A DNA stretch of 64,000 nt from Streptomyces sp. NBC_01460 (GCF_036227405.1 NZ_CP109473.1:6386001-6450000); one strand, 5' to 3'. Positions 17,042-26,016 are shown, counted from the stretch's first letter. Translations and numbers: made by a program. The notes: generated by a model from the sequence alone, not told the origin.

Positions 17042-19372
17042 ATGGTTCCCACGACGCCCGGCGCCGCCCGGGTCGAGCTGGCCATCGGCGGCATGACCTG
17101 TGCCTCCTGCGCGGCGCGGATCGAGAAGAAGCTCAACCGCATGGAGGGGGTCGAGGCCACCGTCAACTACGCGACGGAGAAGGCCGGGATCGTCTTCGCC
17201 GACGACGTCTCGATCGACGACCTGGTCGCCACGGTCGAGGCCACCGGCTACACCGCCCGGCCTCCGGCCCCTCCCCGCCCCGGGCCCGGCGACGTCGCCG
17301 CGCCGGGCCGCGACGCCGGGGACGAGGGGCCCGGCCGCGAGCTGGAGTCGCTGCGGCAGAGGCTCGTCACCGCGACCCTGCTCGCCGCTCCGGTGATCGC
17401 GATGGCGATGATCCCGGCCCTCCAGTTCGCGTACTGGCAGTGGCTCTCCCTCACGCTCGCCGCCCCGGTGGTCACCTACGCGGCGTGGCCCTTCCACCGC
17501 GCCGCCTGGACCAACGCCAGGCACGGCGCGGCCACCATGGACACCTTGATCTCGCTCGGCACGTCGGCCGCGTTCCTGTGGTCGCTGTGGGCGCTGTTCC
17601 TCGGAACGGCCGGGACGCCGGGCATGATGCATCCCTTCGCCTTCACGATCGGCCGCAGCGACGGGGCGGGGAACATCTATCTGGAGGCCGCGGCCGGCGT
17701 CACGGCCTTCATCCTGGCCGGCCGGTACTTCGAGGCCCGCTCGAAGCGCAAGGCGGGAGCCGCGCTCAAGGCGCTGATGGAGCTGGGCGCCAAGGAGGTC
17801 ACCGTGGTGCGTGAGGGCCGTGAGACCACTGTGCCCACAGCCGTCCTGCGGGTCGGGGACCGCTTCCTGGTCCGCCCCGGGGAGAAGATAGCCACGGACG
17901 GGACGGTGGTCGAAGGCTCCTCCGCCGTGGACGCCTCCATGCTCACCGGCGAGTCGGTTCCCGTCGAGGTGTCCGTGGGCGACCCCGTCACCGGAGCGAC
18001 GCTCAACGCCGGCGGGCGCCTGGTAGTCGAGGCCACCAGGGTCGGAGCCGACACCCAACTGGCCAGGACGGCCGCACTCGTGGAAGAGGCGCAGAACGGC
18101 AAGGCGGCCGCCCAGCGCCTGGCCGACCGGATCTCCGCGGTGTTCGTCCCGGTCGTCATCGCGCTGGCGCTCGCCACCCTCGGCTTCTGGCTCGGCTCGG
18201 GCGCCGGACTCACCGCCGCCTTCACCGCCGCCGTCGCCGTGCTGATCATCGCCTGCCCCTGCGCCCTCGGGCTGGCCACGCCCACCGCGCTTCTGGTCGG
18301 CACCGGGCGAGGGGCCCAGCTCGGCATTTTGATCAAGGGCCCCGAGGTCCTGGAGACCACCCGCCGGGCCGACACGATCCTCCTCGACAAGACCGGCACC
18401 GTCACCACGGGCCGTATGACGCTGCTGAAGGTCCACGCCACCGGGGCGGCGGACGAGTCCGAAGTGCTGCGTCTCGCGGGCGCGTTGGAGCACGCCTCCG
18501 AGCACCCGGTCGCCCGGGCGGTCGCCGAGGGCGCGGCCGTGCGCGTGGGCGCGCTGCCCGCTCCCGAGGACTTCGCCAACATCCCCGGTCTCGGTGTGCA
18601 GGGTGTCGTGGACGGTCACGCGGTCCTGGTGGGCCGCGAGAAGCTGCTGGCCGAACGGGCCGTCGTGCTTCCCGAGGAACTCAGGAAGGCCAAGGACCTC
18701 GCCGAGAGGGGCGGCAGGACCGTGATCGCCGTGGCCTGGGACGGCGAGGCGCGTGCGGTCCTCGAGGTCGCCGACGCGGTCAAGGGGACCAGCGCCGAGG
18801 CGGTCCGGCGGCTACGGGCCCTGGGGCTCAGGCCCATCCTGCTGACCGGCGACAACAAGGCGGTCGCCGAGTCCGTCGCGGCCGAGGTCGGCATCGACGA
18901 GGTCATCGCCGAAGTCCTGCCGCAGGAGAAGGCCGGGGTCGTGAGAAGGCTCCAGGCGGAGGGCCGCAGCGTCGCCATGGTCGGCGACGGAGTCAACGAC
19001 GCCGCCGCGCTCGCCCAGGCGGACCTCGGTCTGTCGATGGGGACGGGCACGGACGCCGCCATCGAGGCGGCAGACCTGACCCTCGTACGGGGGGACCTCC
19101 GGGTGGCCGCCGACGCGATCCGGCTCTCCCGCAGGACGCTGTCCACGATCCGCTCGAACCTCTTCTGGGCCTTCGCCTACAACGTGGCGGCCCTCCCGCT
19201 CGCCGCCGCCGGTCTGCTCAACCCCATGATCGCCGGAGCGGCCATGGCCTTCTCGTCGGTCTTCGTCGTCGGCAACAGCCTCCGCCTGCGCGGCTTCCGC
19301 GCGGCGGACCGGGACAGCCGGGACCCCGGCCGTGGCGACACGGCGTCCGGCGTTTGCGTCCGGAGGGCCTGA
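17042..19372 (+). CDS. copA: Cu+-exporting P1B-type ATPase
   Basis: A 776-residue heavy-metal P-type ATPase. It has one N-terminal heavy-metal-associated domain with the MTCASC site (Cys20, Cys23). The membrane metal site CPC (Cys405-Pro-Cys407) lies in [13 protein letters not shown]. The phosphorylation site is DKTGT (Asp449), the HP motif is EHPVARAV and the hinge is [16 protein letters not shown]. The C-terminal helices carry YN (AYNVAALP) and MxxSS (AMAFSSVF), which with CPC indicate Cu+/Ag+ specificity (P1B-1). It exports cytosolic Cu+ using ATP. AGGAG precedes the ATG at good spacing. CsoR-like operators upstream indicate copper-responsive derepression. No CopZ or CsoR gene lies in the window. 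Confidence 0.94.
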   Translation: MVPTTPGAARVELAIGGMTCASCAARIEKKLNRMEGVEATVNYATEKAGIVFADDVSIDDLVATVEATGYTARPPAPPRPGPGDVAAPGRDAGDEGPGRELESLRQRLVTATLLAAPVIAMAMIPALQFAYWQWLSLTLAAPVVTYAAWPFHRAAWTNARHGAATMDTLISLGTSAAFLWSLWALFLGTAGTPGMMHPFAFTIGRSDGAGNIYLEAAAGVTAFILAGRYFEARSKRKAGAALKALMELGAKEVTVVREGRETTVPTAVLRVGDRFLVRPGEKIATDGTVVEGSSAVDASMLTGESVPVEVSVGDPVTGATLNAGGRLVVEATRVGADTQLARTAALVEEAQNGKAAAQRLADRISAVFVPVVIALALATLGFWLGSGAGLTAAFTAAVAVLIIACPCALGLATPTALLVGTGRGAQLGILIKGPEVLETTRRADTILLDKTGTVTTGRMTLLKVHATGAADESEVLRLAGALEHASEHPVARAVAEGAAVRVGALPAPEDFANIPGLGVQGVVDGHAVLVGREKLLAERAVVLPEELRKAKDLAERGGRTVIAVAWDGEARAVLEVADAVKGTSAEAVRRLRALGLRPILLTGDNKAVAESVAAEVGIDEVIAEVLPQEKAGVVRRLQAEGRSVAMVGDGVNDAAALAQADLGLSMGTGTDAAIEAADLTLVRGDLRVAADAIRLSRRTLSTIRSNLFWAFAYNVAALPLAAAGLLNPMIAGAAMAFSSVFVVGNSLRLRGFRAADRDSRDPGRGDTASGVCVRRA

Positions 19373-19390
19373 CCGGCAGGGTTCGGAGGT

Positions 19391-19843
19391 GTGGCCACTC
19401 TGCTGATCGTGCATCACACCCCCTCGCCCAACTGCCAGGCGCTGTTCGAGGCGGTCGTCTCCGGCGCGACGACGGAGGACATCGAAGGCGTACGCGTCGT
19501 GCGGCGCGCCGCACTCGCCGCGACGGCGTCCGACGTGCTCGCCGCCGACGGCTACCTGCTCGGCACCCCGGCGAACCTCGGGTACATGTCCGGTGCCCTG
19601 AAGCACTTCTTCGACCAGGTCTACTACCCGTGCCTGGACGCGACGAAGGGCCGGCCCTTCGGCTACTACGTCCACGGGGGCAACGACGTGACCGGGGCCG
19701 TACGGGGCATCGAGGCGATCACGACCGGGCTCGGCTGGCGCCGCGCGGCCGACGCGGTGACCGTCACGGGCGAGCCGGGGAAGGTCGAGACCGAGGCGTG
19801 CTGGGAACTGGGGGCGACCGTCGCCGCCGGACTGATGGCCTGA
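19391..19843 (+). CDS. Flavodoxin-fold / NAD(P)H-dependent FMN reductase-like protein
   Basis: A 150-residue protein with a flavodoxin-like fold. The phosphate-binding start LLIVHHTPSPNCQALFEAV, the GTPANLGYMSGALKHFFDQ segment (typical of flavin-binding WrbA/NQO-like proteins) and FGYYVHGGNDVTGAV are visible. Such proteins bind FMN and transfer electrons in the cytosol; the partner is unknown. The GTG at 19391 lies only one base after GGAGG, closer than ideal. It follows copA by 18 bases, so the two may be co-transcribed, although a copper role is not evident. Confidence 0.78.
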   Translation: MATLLIVHHTPSPNCQALFEAVVSGATTEDIEGVRVVRRAALAATASDVLAADGYLLGTPANLGYMSGALKHFFDQVYYPCLDATKGRPFGYYVHGGNDVTGAVRGIEAITTGLGWRRAADAVTVTGEPGKVETEACWELGATVAAGLMA

Positions 19844-20164
19844 GGCCTCCTGCGGGCAGGGCGCCCGCCCGGGCGGGTTCGCGCCAATTCCGCGCACCCC
19901 GCGTCCCGCTCCGCGGCGGGCACGTGCCGCGCCCGTCCCCGGTCCGCGGAGGGCACGTGCCGCGCCGGACGGCCGCGTACGTCGCCGCGACCACCGCCGC
20001 CCGCAGGCCGATCGTGGCAGGTGACGGGGTGTCGTGGACGGTCCGGGACCTTCCCGCGGCGGGTGTGTGACCATCTCGGCCATCTTTAAGTCAGTCGCTT
20101 GACCGACACGACGGCACCGGATTGCCTGGACGCCCCGAGACGCCCCCGACCGAGGAGACGGCAG
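19844..20164. other. Intergenic region with spaced CACGTG repeats
   Basis: A 321-base gene-free stretch between the flavodoxin-like gene and the TetR gene. It holds two near-identical 25-base repeats (23 of 25 matching). Each contains the palindrome GGCACGTGCC (19919-19928 and 19952-19961), with 33 bases between equivalent positions. Closer to the TetR gene, GTCA-GTCGCT-TGAC (20090-20103) is a short dyad that could be its operator. No convincing gene was found. Confidence 0.6.
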
Positions 20165-20812
20165 ATGGAGCGTACGGCGCGGACCGAGCAGGCCGACGGG
20201 ACCAGGGAGCGGATCCTGCACGCCGCGGAGCGGCTCTTCGCCGAGCAAGGCGTCTACGCGGTGTCCAACCGCCGGGTCAGCGAGGCCGCGCAGCAGGGCA
20301 ACAACGCCGCCGTCGGCTACCACTTCGGCACCAAGGCGGACCTGGTCCGTGCGATCACGCGGAAGCACAGCCGGCCCATCGAGGAGGCCCGCGCCCGTCT
20401 GCTGGCCGGCATCGAGGACCCCACGGACATAGGGGAGTGGGTGGCCTGCTTCGTCCGCCCCACCACGGAACACCTCGCCGCGCTGGGCAGCCCCACCTGG
20501 TTCGCCCGGTTCTGCGCCCAGGTCATGACGGACCCCGCACTGCAGGACATCATGGCCGAGGAGTCGCTGGCCTGCCCCCCGACGCTGCGCACCCTCGAAG
20601 GGCTGAACCGGTGCCTGCCGGACCTGCCGGCCGACGTCCACGTCGAGCGTGCCGCCATGGCGCGCAACCTGATCCTCCACACCTGCGCGGAGCGTGAACG
20701 CGCGCTCGCCGGGAACACCGCCACGCCCCGCGCGAACTGGCACGACACCGCCACCGGACTCGTCGACGCCATCGTCGGGCTCTGGACCGCGCCGGTCACC
20801 CCCTGCCGCTGA
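20165..20812 (+). CDS. TetR-family transcriptional regulator
   Basis: A 215-residue TetR-type regulator. The HTH domain covers about residues 10-60 (TRERILHAAERLFAEQGVYAVSNRRVSEAA, NNAAVGYHFGTKADLVRAI). The ligand-binding helices follow without recognisable specificity. I chose the ATG at 20165, which has GAGGAGA upstream; an earlier TTG at 20099 is possible but adds an Arg/Pro-rich tail. It precedes the ferredoxin reductase, P450 and ferredoxin genes on the same strand, with 71 bases to the next gene. It is the natural candidate to control that set, probably responding to the P450 substrate. Confidence 0.87.
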   Translation: MERTARTEQADGTRERILHAAERLFAEQGVYAVSNRRVSEAAQQGNNAAVGYHFGTKADLVRAITRKHSRPIEEARARLLAGIEDPTDIGEWVACFVRPTTEHLAALGSPTWFARFCAQVMTDPALQDIMAEESLACPPTLRTLEGLNRCLPDLPADVHVERAAMARNLILHTCAERERALAGNTATPRANWHDTATGLVDAIVGLWTAPVTPCR

Positions 20813-20883
20813 CGGCAGCCCGTCTCCCCCACCTGCGCACCAGCGGTTCCACGCGGGCCGCCCGTGCCGAGAACAGAGGTCCC

Positions 20884-22062
20884 ATGCTCCTCTCCCACGT
20901 GCTCGTGGTCGGCGCCTCCGCCGCCGGGCTGACCACCGCGGAGGCACTGCGCCGCAAGGGATACGAGGGCAGGCTGACGCTGCTCGGCGGCGAGCTCCAC
21001 CCGCCCTACGACCGTCCTCCGTTGTCCAAACAGGTACTGGCCGGCGCCAGGTCTCCCGACACGGTCCGGCTGCGCACCTCCGACGTGCTGGACGCCGAGC
21101 TCCTCCTCGGCGATCCGGCGGTCGGCCTCGACCCGCGGACCCGTACCGTGCGCACCGCGTCGGGCCGCGAACTGAGCGCCGACGCCGTCGTCGTGGCCAC
21201 CGGGCTCCGGCCGAGGACCCTGCCCGGCGCGCAGGACACCGCGGGCGTCCACGTGCTGAGGACCCTCGACGACGCGCTGGCGCTCCGGTCGGACCTGCTC
21301 GTGTCACGGCGGGCCGTCGTGGTCGGGGAGGGGGTGCTCGGCTCCGAGATCGCCGCCACCGCACGCTCCATGGGCCTGGACGTGACCCTCGCCGGCCCCC
21401 GGCCGGCACCCATGCTGGCCCAGCTCGGGCCGCTGGCCGCAGGACTGCTCGCCGAGCTGCACACGGGGAACGGCGTACGCCTCCGGCTGGGCGGGGCGGT
21501 CGCCGGGCTCGAGGCCGCCGGGGGCCGGGTGACCGGAGTGCGCCTGGGCACCGGGGAGGTGCTCCCCGCCGATGTCGTCGTGGTCGCCATCGGGGCCGAA
21601 CCAGCCACCGGATGGCTGGCCGGCAGCGGGCTGCGCGTCGACGGCGGCCTGGTCTGCGACTCCCGCTGCCGGGCGGCGGAGGGGATCTACGCCGTCGGGG
21701 ACGTGGCGGCCTGGCACCACGAACTCCTCGACACCACGATGCGCCTCGAGAACCGTACGAACGCCACCGAGCAGGCCCTCGTCGTCGCGGACAACATCCT
21801 GGGCGCCGACCGGCCGTACGTCCCTGTGCCCTACTTCTGGACCGACCAGTTCGATGCCCGCATCCAGGCCCACGGCCGGCCCGGGCCGGACGCCGAGGCC
21901 ACCGTCGTGGACGGCGACCTCGCGGGCGGACGGTTCGTCCTGCGCTACGCGCGCGACGGAAGGGTGACCGGCGTCCTCGGCTGGAACATGCCCAGACAGG
22001 CCCGACTGCGCCGCCCGGAGATCGGCGGTCCCGTCCCGTCCCTCGAACCGTCCGCGCCGTGA
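20884..22062 (+). CDS. FAD-dependent ferredoxin reductase
   Basis: A 392-residue pyridine-nucleotide-disulfide-type oxidoreductase of the ferredoxin/rubredoxin reductase group. The FAD Rossmann motif is VVGASAAGLTTAEALRRKGY and the isoalloxazine-contact segment is PPYDRPPLSKQ. The NAD(P)H Rossmann motif is VVGEGVLGSEIAA and the second FAD motif is GIYAVGDVAAW. The C-terminal reductase domain is WTDQFDARIQAHGRP. It moves electrons from NAD(P)H to the ferredoxin encoded two genes downstream, for use by the adjacent P450. Gene order and close spacing support an operon with both. Confidence 0.92.
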   Translation: MLLSHVLVVGASAAGLTTAEALRRKGYEGRLTLLGGELHPPYDRPPLSKQVLAGARSPDTVRLRTSDVLDAELLLGDPAVGLDPRTRTVRTASGRELSADAVVVATGLRPRTLPGAQDTAGVHVLRTLDDALALRSDLLVSRRAVVVGEGVLGSEIAATARSMGLDVTLAGPRPAPMLAQLGPLAAGLLAELHTGNGVRLRLGGAVAGLEAAGGRVTGVRLGTGEVLPADVVVVAIGAEPATGWLAGSGLRVDGGLVCDSRCRAAEGIYAVGDVAAWHHELLDTTMRLENRTNATEQALVVADNILGADRPYVPVPYFWTDQFDARIQAHGRPGPDAEATVVDGDLAGGRFVLRYARDGRVTGVLGWNMPRQARLRRPEIGGPVPSLEPSAP

Positions 22063-22109
22063 CAGCGGCCGACGGCGCGTCAGCCCCCGCACGACGAAGT
22101 GAGGAAGCG

Positions 22110-23333
22110 ATGACCAGCACGGCACGCCCGGAAGAGGTACACCCGTCAGCGGCCCCGGAATTCCCGATGTCCCGGGCGGCGGCATGCCCCTTCGACCCGC
22201 CACCCGCCCTGAAGGCCGAGCAGGAACAGGGGCCGCTCCGGAAGGTCCGCCTGTGGGACGGGACCACGCCCTGGCTGGTGACCCGATACGCCGAACAGCG
22301 CACCCTCCTCGCCGACCCGAGGATCAGCGCCGACGTCACCCGGCCCGGATATCCCAGCCCGGCGCCGCTGAGGGGGACGAGCTTCAGCTTCATCCTGATG
22401 GACGACCCCGAACACGCCCGTCAGCGGCGGATGGTGACGGCCCCCTTCACGATCAGGCGGGTGGAGGCGCTACGGCCCGCCGTCCAGAAGATCGTGGACG
22501 GACTGATCGACGAGATGCTGTCCGGCCCCGCGCGGACCGACCTCGTCCAGGCCTTCGCCCTCCCGGTCCCCTCGCTCGTGATCTGCGAACTGCTCGGAGT
22601 GCCGTACGGCGACCACGACTTCTTCCAGGTCAACAGCAAGACCCTCATCAGCCGCAGCGCACCGCCCGAGGCGCGGGCCGCGGCCCACGCCGACCTGATC
22701 GGGTACCTGGACGAGCTGATGGGCGACAAGATCGCCGGTCCGGCGGACGACCTCCTGTCGGGACTCGGTACGCGCGTCGAGGCGGGGGAGCTGTCCCGCC
22801 GTGAGGCGGCCGAGATGGGCGTGCTCCTGCTGATCGCCGGACACGAGACCACCGCGAACATGATCGCCCTGGGCACCCTCGCCCTCCTGGAACACCCCGA
22901 CCAGCTCGCCCTGCTGCGCGACACCGGGGACGCGAAGGTGGTTTCCGGCGCCGTGGAGGAGCTGCTGCGCTACCTCAACATCACCCACGGCGGCCGCCGC
23001 CGTGTCGCGCTGGAGGACATCGAGATCGCCGGTGAGGTCATCCGGGCGGGGGAGGGGATCATCGTGCCGAACGACATCGGCAACCGTGATCCCGAGGTCT
23101 TCCCCGACCCCGACCGGCTCGACCTCCGGCGTGACGCGCGCCGCCACGTCGCCTTCGGCTTCGGCGTGCACCAGTGCGTCGGCCAGCCGCTGGCCCGCAT
23201 GGAGCTGCAGGTGGTCTACAGCACCCTCTACCGGCGCATCCCGACCCTGCGCCTGGACACCGCCCTGGAGCAGCTGTCGTTCAAGCACGACGGATCCGTC
23301 TACGGGGTCCACGAACTGCCCGTGGCCTGGTGA
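22110..23333 (+). CDS. Cytochrome P450, CYP105-like
   Basis: A 407-residue soluble bacterial P450. The I-helix oxygen-binding motif is AGHETTANM, the K-helix ExxR is EELLR, and the haem-ligand loop is FGFGVHQCVGQ with Cys356. The N-terminal pattern (CPFDPPP, LWDGTTPWLVTRY, LADPRISAD) resembles the CYP105 family, many members of which oxidise macrolides, herbicides or other xenobiotics. The ATG at 22110 follows GAGGAAGCG. It is flanked by its apparent reductase and ferredoxin, making a complete electron-transfer chain. The substrate is unknown. Confidence 0.93.
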   Translation: MTSTARPEEVHPSAAPEFPMSRAAACPFDPPPALKAEQEQGPLRKVRLWDGTTPWLVTRYAEQRTLLADPRISADVTRPGYPSPAPLRGTSFSFILMDDPEHARQRRMVTAPFTIRRVEALRPAVQKIVDGLIDEMLSGPARTDLVQAFALPVPSLVICELLGVPYGDHDFFQVNSKTLISRSAPPEARAAAHADLIGYLDELMGDKIAGPADDLLSGLGTRVEAGELSRREAAEMGVLLLIAGHETTANMIALGTLALLEHPDQLALLRDTGDAKVVSGAVEELLRYLNITHGGRRRVALEDIEIAGEVIRAGEGIIVPNDIGNRDPEVFPDPDRLDLRRDARRHVAFGFGVHQCVGQPLARMELQVVYSTLYRRIPTLRLDTALEQLSFKHDGSVYGVHELPVAW

Positions 23334-23382
23334 CTCCTCCCCCCACCGTCCCCTCATCGACACCGACGACGAAGGAGTGCTC

Positions 23383-23574
23383 ATGAAAGTGACCCTCGAC
23401 CAGGACAAGTGTGTGGCGTCCGGACAGTGCGTGGTCGCCGCCGCTGACGTGTTCGACCAGGACGACGACGGCATCGCGGTGCTGCTCGACCCCGCACCGC
23501 CGTCGGACCGGGCCGACGACGTCGAGCAGGCCGCGGCGGTCTGCCCGGCCCTCGCCATCACGGTCCAGGACTGA
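23383..23574 (+). CDS. [3Fe-4S]-type ferredoxin
   Basis: A 63-residue ferredoxin with three cluster cysteines: Cys10 and Cys16 in KCVASGQC and Cys54 in AVCPA. A three-cysteine pattern of this spacing is typical of the [3Fe-4S] ferredoxins that serve Streptomyces P450s. GAAGGAG lies upstream of the ATG at 23383. It follows the P450 by 49 bases and would shuttle electrons from the ferredoxin reductase to it. The last 14 bases of the gene are duplicated in tandem just after the stop codon. Confidence 0.93.
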   Translation: MKVTLDQDKCVASGQCVVAAADVFDQDDDGIAVLLDPAPPSDRADDVEQAAAVCPALAITVQD

Positions 23575-23588
23575 CGGTCCAGGACTGA
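23561..23588. repeat. 14-bp perfect tandem duplication at the ferredoxin stop codon
   Basis: CGGTCCAGGACTGA is present twice in a row. The first copy ends the ferredoxin gene and the second repeats its stop codon in non-coding DNA, without altering the protein. Confidence 0.95.
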
Positions 23589-23590
23589 CG

Positions 23591-23675
23591 GGAAGGAGCC
23601 CGGGGGCGGCGGCGGTGGCCCGCGGCCGTCCCCCGGTCGACGTCTCCCCGTCGTCGTTGCGCAGGGGCTCCTTCC
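23591..23675. terminator. Long stem-loop between convergent genes
   Basis: GGAAGGAGCC (23591-23600) pairs perfectly with GGCTCCTTCC (23666-23675), with CGGGGG/CCCCCG able to pair inside (23601-23606 with 23630-23635). It could end both the P450 operon and the convergent oxidoreductase gene. Confidence 0.5.
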
Positions 23676-23676
23676 G

Positions 23677-24642
23677 CTACGGGAAGAGGAGGAGCTTGCC
23701 CGTGGTGGACCGGGACTCGATGTCGCGGTGCGCCCGCTCCGCGTCCCGCAGCGGGTAGCGCCCTCCGACAGCGGGAAGCAGTACCCCCTGGCGCACCAGG
23801 TCGAAGAGCGCGGCGCTGTGGCGCAGGAGCTCCTCGCGGCCGGGGATGTGGTCGCGGAAGACCGGATAGCAGACCTTGATGCTGCGGGGCAGCTCCCTCA
23901 TGTTCAGTACGGGGACCGTGCCGTTGAACGCTCCGTAGTAGAGCAACGTCCCGTGGCGCCGTACGACGCCCATCGACGCCCGGAACGTGGTCCCGCCCCC
24001 GCCGTCGAACACGGTGTGGACACCGTGGCCGCCGGTCAGCTCCAGGACGGGTGCCACGAAAGCGTCCCCGCTGGACACGATCGCGTGGTCCGCCCCGTTG
24101 CGCCGGGCCGCCTCCGCCTTCTCCTCGGTGGAGGCGAGCCCGATGACGGTCGCACCACGCGCCTTGATCATCCGGGTCAGATTATGTCCCAGGCCGCCGG
24201 CCGCCCCGTGGACCAGCGTCGTCTGGCCAGGCTCCACCGGGGCTGCCTCGGTGGTGAAGTGATGGGCCGTGATGCCCTGCATCATGAGGCTCGTCGCCGT
24301 CTCGTCGGAGATGTCGTCCGGCACGGGCACGGCATCGGCGGCAGGCAGCACGATCTGTTCGGCGTAGGAGCCGGACGCGTACACCCAGGAGACTCGATCG
24401 CCGACGGCGAACCCGGTCACGCCCTCGCCCAGGGCGCCGATCCGCCCGGCACCCTCCACGCCGGGCGTGAAGGGGACTCCGCCCGCGGAGGGGCCCAGTC
24501 GGCGCACACCCGTGTCCATGAAGTTCACACCGGCCACCGTGACGTCGACCAGGATGTCGCCCGGGCCGGGCCTGGGGGCCGGACGGTCGACGAGCCGGAG
24601 TTCCTCCGGGCCGCCCAGTCGTTCGATGACGATCGCTCGCAT
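23677..24642 (-). CDS. Zinc-independent quinone oxidoreductase (MDR superfamily)
   Basis: A 321-residue NADPH:quinone oxidoreductase-like protein. The N-terminal GroES-like domain (AGVNFMDTGVRRLG, GVEGAGRIGALGEGV) lacks the zinc ligands of alcohol dehydrogenases. The Rossmann motif VHGAAGGLGHNLTRMIKARGA and the segment GADHAIVSSGD match QOR-type enzymes. It reduces quinones or alpha,beta-unsaturated carbonyls with NADPH. AGAGGACGG precedes the ATG at 24642. It is divergent from a TetR gene, and a perfect operator-like dyad lies in between, so substrate-induced expression is likely. Confidence 0.9.
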   Translation of the reverse strand: MRAIVIERLGGPEELRLVDRPAPRPGPGDILVDVTVAGVNFMDTGVRRLGPSAGGVPFTPGVEGAGRIGALGEGVTGFAVGDRVSWVYASGSYAEQIVLPAADAVPVPDDISDETATSLMMQGITAHHFTTEAAPVEPGQTTLVHGAAGGLGHNLTRMIKARGATVIGLASTEEKAEAARRNGADHAIVSSGDAFVAPVLELTGGHGVHTVFDGGGGTTFRASMGVVRRHGTLLYYGAFNGTVPVLNMRELPRSIKVCYPVFRDHIPGREELLRHSAALFDLVRQGVLLPAVGGRYPLRDAERAHRDIESRSTTGKLLLFP

Positions 24643-24704
24643 GTTTCCGTCCTCTTGTCTGCTCTCGTTCCCTGTGGACGGGTGCCAGAGTCGTCCGGAT
24701 AAAA

Positions 24705-24720
24705 TGGACTGGCAAGTCCA
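24705..24720. promoter_or_regulatory. TetR-type operator
   Basis: TGGACT-GGCA-AGTCCA is a perfect 16-base palindrome with a 4-base spacer, only 15 bases before the TetR start and about 60 from the oxidoreductase start. It is the expected binding site for the adjacent TetR protein and would control both genes. Confidence 0.75.
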
Positions 24721-24735
24721 GAAACGGAGGCAGGC

Positions 24736-25374
24736 ATGCCGAGCGGGACCAGTGCCCCACCGCGACTCACGGCCAAGGGGGCGGCCACCCGGCGCCGCAT
24801 CGTGGAGGGCGCGGCGGAGGAGATCCGGGCCAGGGGCGCCGGGGCCACCACGCTCGACGACGTGCGGGCGCGCACTTCCACGAGCAAGAGCCAGATCTTC
24901 CACTACTTCCCCGGAGGCAAGGAGGAGCTGCTCCTCGCTGTCGGGGCCCGCGAGGCCGAGCGTGTCCTGGAGGACCAGGAGCCGCACCTCAGCGACCTGG
25001 GTACGTGGCAGGCGTGGCAGGACTGGCGCGACGCGGTCGTCCGGCGATACGAGCAACAGGGCGTCAACTGCCCGCTCGGCGTGCTGATCACCGAGCTGGG
25101 CCGCACGACCCCCGCCGCCCAGGCGCTGACCGGACGACTGCTCGACCAGTGGCAGGCGGCCCTGCGTGCCGGGATCCGCCTCATGCAGGACAGTGGCGAG
25201 GTCGACCCCCGGCTGGACACCGACCGCGCGGCTGCCGCACTGGTCGCCGCGGTGCAGGGGGGAGTGGTCATCCTGATGTCCACCGGCCGGATCACCCACC
25301 TGGAAGCCGCGCTGGACACGTCGCTGGACCTGCTGCGCGCCACGGCCGCGCCGGCGCCCTCCCCCGAGGTCTGA
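24736..25374 (+). CDS. TetR-family transcriptional regulator
   Basis: A 212-residue TetR-type regulator. The HTH occupies about residues 14-62 (ATRRRIVEGAAEEIRARG, TSTSKSQIFHYFPGGKEELLLAV). The C-terminal domain (NCPLGVLITELGRTTPAAQALTGRL) resembles regulators of quinone or electrophile-responsive oxidoreductases such as the AcuR/YxaF-like group. It is divergent from the quinone oxidoreductase and has a palindromic operator beside its start codon, so it very likely represses itself and that gene. Confidence 0.9.
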   Translation: MPSGTSAPPRLTAKGAATRRRIVEGAAEEIRARGAGATTLDDVRARTSTSKSQIFHYFPGGKEELLLAVGAREAERVLEDQEPHLSDLGTWQAWQDWRDAVVRRYEQQGVNCPLGVLITELGRTTPAAQALTGRLLDQWQAALRAGIRLMQDSGEVDPRLDTDRAAAALVAAVQGGVVILMSTGRITHLEAALDTSLDLLRATAAPAPSPEV

Positions 25375-25430
25375 CCGCAAGGGCCTGACGCGCGCCGGGC
25401 CCGTCACCGGCCGGGCGCCTCGCGAACCCT

Positions 25431-25456
25431 CGGCAGTCCCTTCCGGCAGTCCCTTC
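25431..25456. repeat. 13-bp perfect tandem duplication
   Basis: CGGCAGTCCCTTC occurs twice in tandem in the gap between the convergent TetR gene and the small 25479 gene. Confidence 0.93.
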
Positions 25457-25478
25457 CGGCCCCGCCCGGCCCTTCCGC

Positions 25479-25709
25479 TCAGTGTGGCCTCCAGTGCAGC
25501 TTGCCGCCGCCCACCCACCGGACGGAGGCCGGGTCGTCGAGGTCGTGGACCACGACCCCGGCCGTGGCGGCGGCGCTCAGGACGTCCGTCATGGCGGTCG
25601 CCGTCCCGATCACCTCGCCGTCGATCTCCACGACACGGAAGGGCGGGTCACCCGGCTGGACCGGCAGGACGGTGATCCGGGGGACAGGCGCGTACGGGCT
25701 CTCAGTCAT
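25479..25709 (-). CDS. Small conserved-type hypothetical protein
   Basis: A 76-residue soluble protein of unknown function (ITVLPVQPGDPPFRVVEIDG, ATAMTDVLSAAATAGVVVHDL, VRWVGGGKLHWRPH). No motif or membrane segment is recognised. The ATG at 25709 gives a compact protein; a longer frame to 25769 is possible. Codon bias supports real coding. Its promoter would lie in the AT-richer region that also holds the Crp-like site on the other side. Confidence 0.65.
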   Translation of the reverse strand: MTESPYAPVPRITVLPVQPGDPPFRVVEIDGEVIGTATAMTDVLSAAATAGVVVHDLDDPASVRWVGGGKLHWRPH

Positions 25710-25876
25710 AGGCAGATCGGTTCCACGCCGACGCTCCAGGTACGCCTGCGGGCATCGGGCGTGAGTCATATGCCCGATTTGGAGTGTTTTTTGAATTTAA
25801 TCCCGTAATCCATAAAAGGCCATTTCGTGCGACCTGGGCCCCTGCGGGTAGGCGCAAAACGCCCGAATCGGACTCA

Positions 25877-25890
25877 GTGACCAGGGTCAC
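25877..25890. promoter_or_regulatory. Crp-like binding site
   Basis: GTGACCAGGGTCAC fits the actinobacterial Crp pattern GTG-N6-GNCAC and is nearly a perfect dyad (GTGAC/GTCAC). It lies about 170 bases upstream of the inferred transcript start. Confidence 0.6.
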
Positions 25891-26008
25891 CTCCGACGCC
25901 CCGGACGCGGGCGTGCGCCCGTCGGTTCCCTTCTGCGGCAAGAGAAATGAGTGACGCGATGTGGGGTGGATTACATGAATTCCCGTGAATTGATCTTGCG
26001 AATGAATT

Positions 26009-26016
26009 GTGATCAC
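26009..26016. promoter_or_regulatory. GTGATCAC palindrome
   Basis: A perfect 8-base palindrome close to the -35 region of the LysM gene. It could be a second, shorter Crp-like site. Confidence 0.35.

Noticed and set aside
18812..22393. A 1193-residue open frame on the minus strand
   Set aside because: It runs antisense to copA and the P450 set, is Arg/Pro/Ala-rich without any family motif, and is a typical shadow of GC-rich coding DNA.
20165..25374. A natural-product biosynthetic cluster around the CYP105-like P450
   Set aside because: No polyketide synthase, peptide synthetase, terpene cyclase or RiPP gene is present; the neighbours are only electron-transfer and redox genes.
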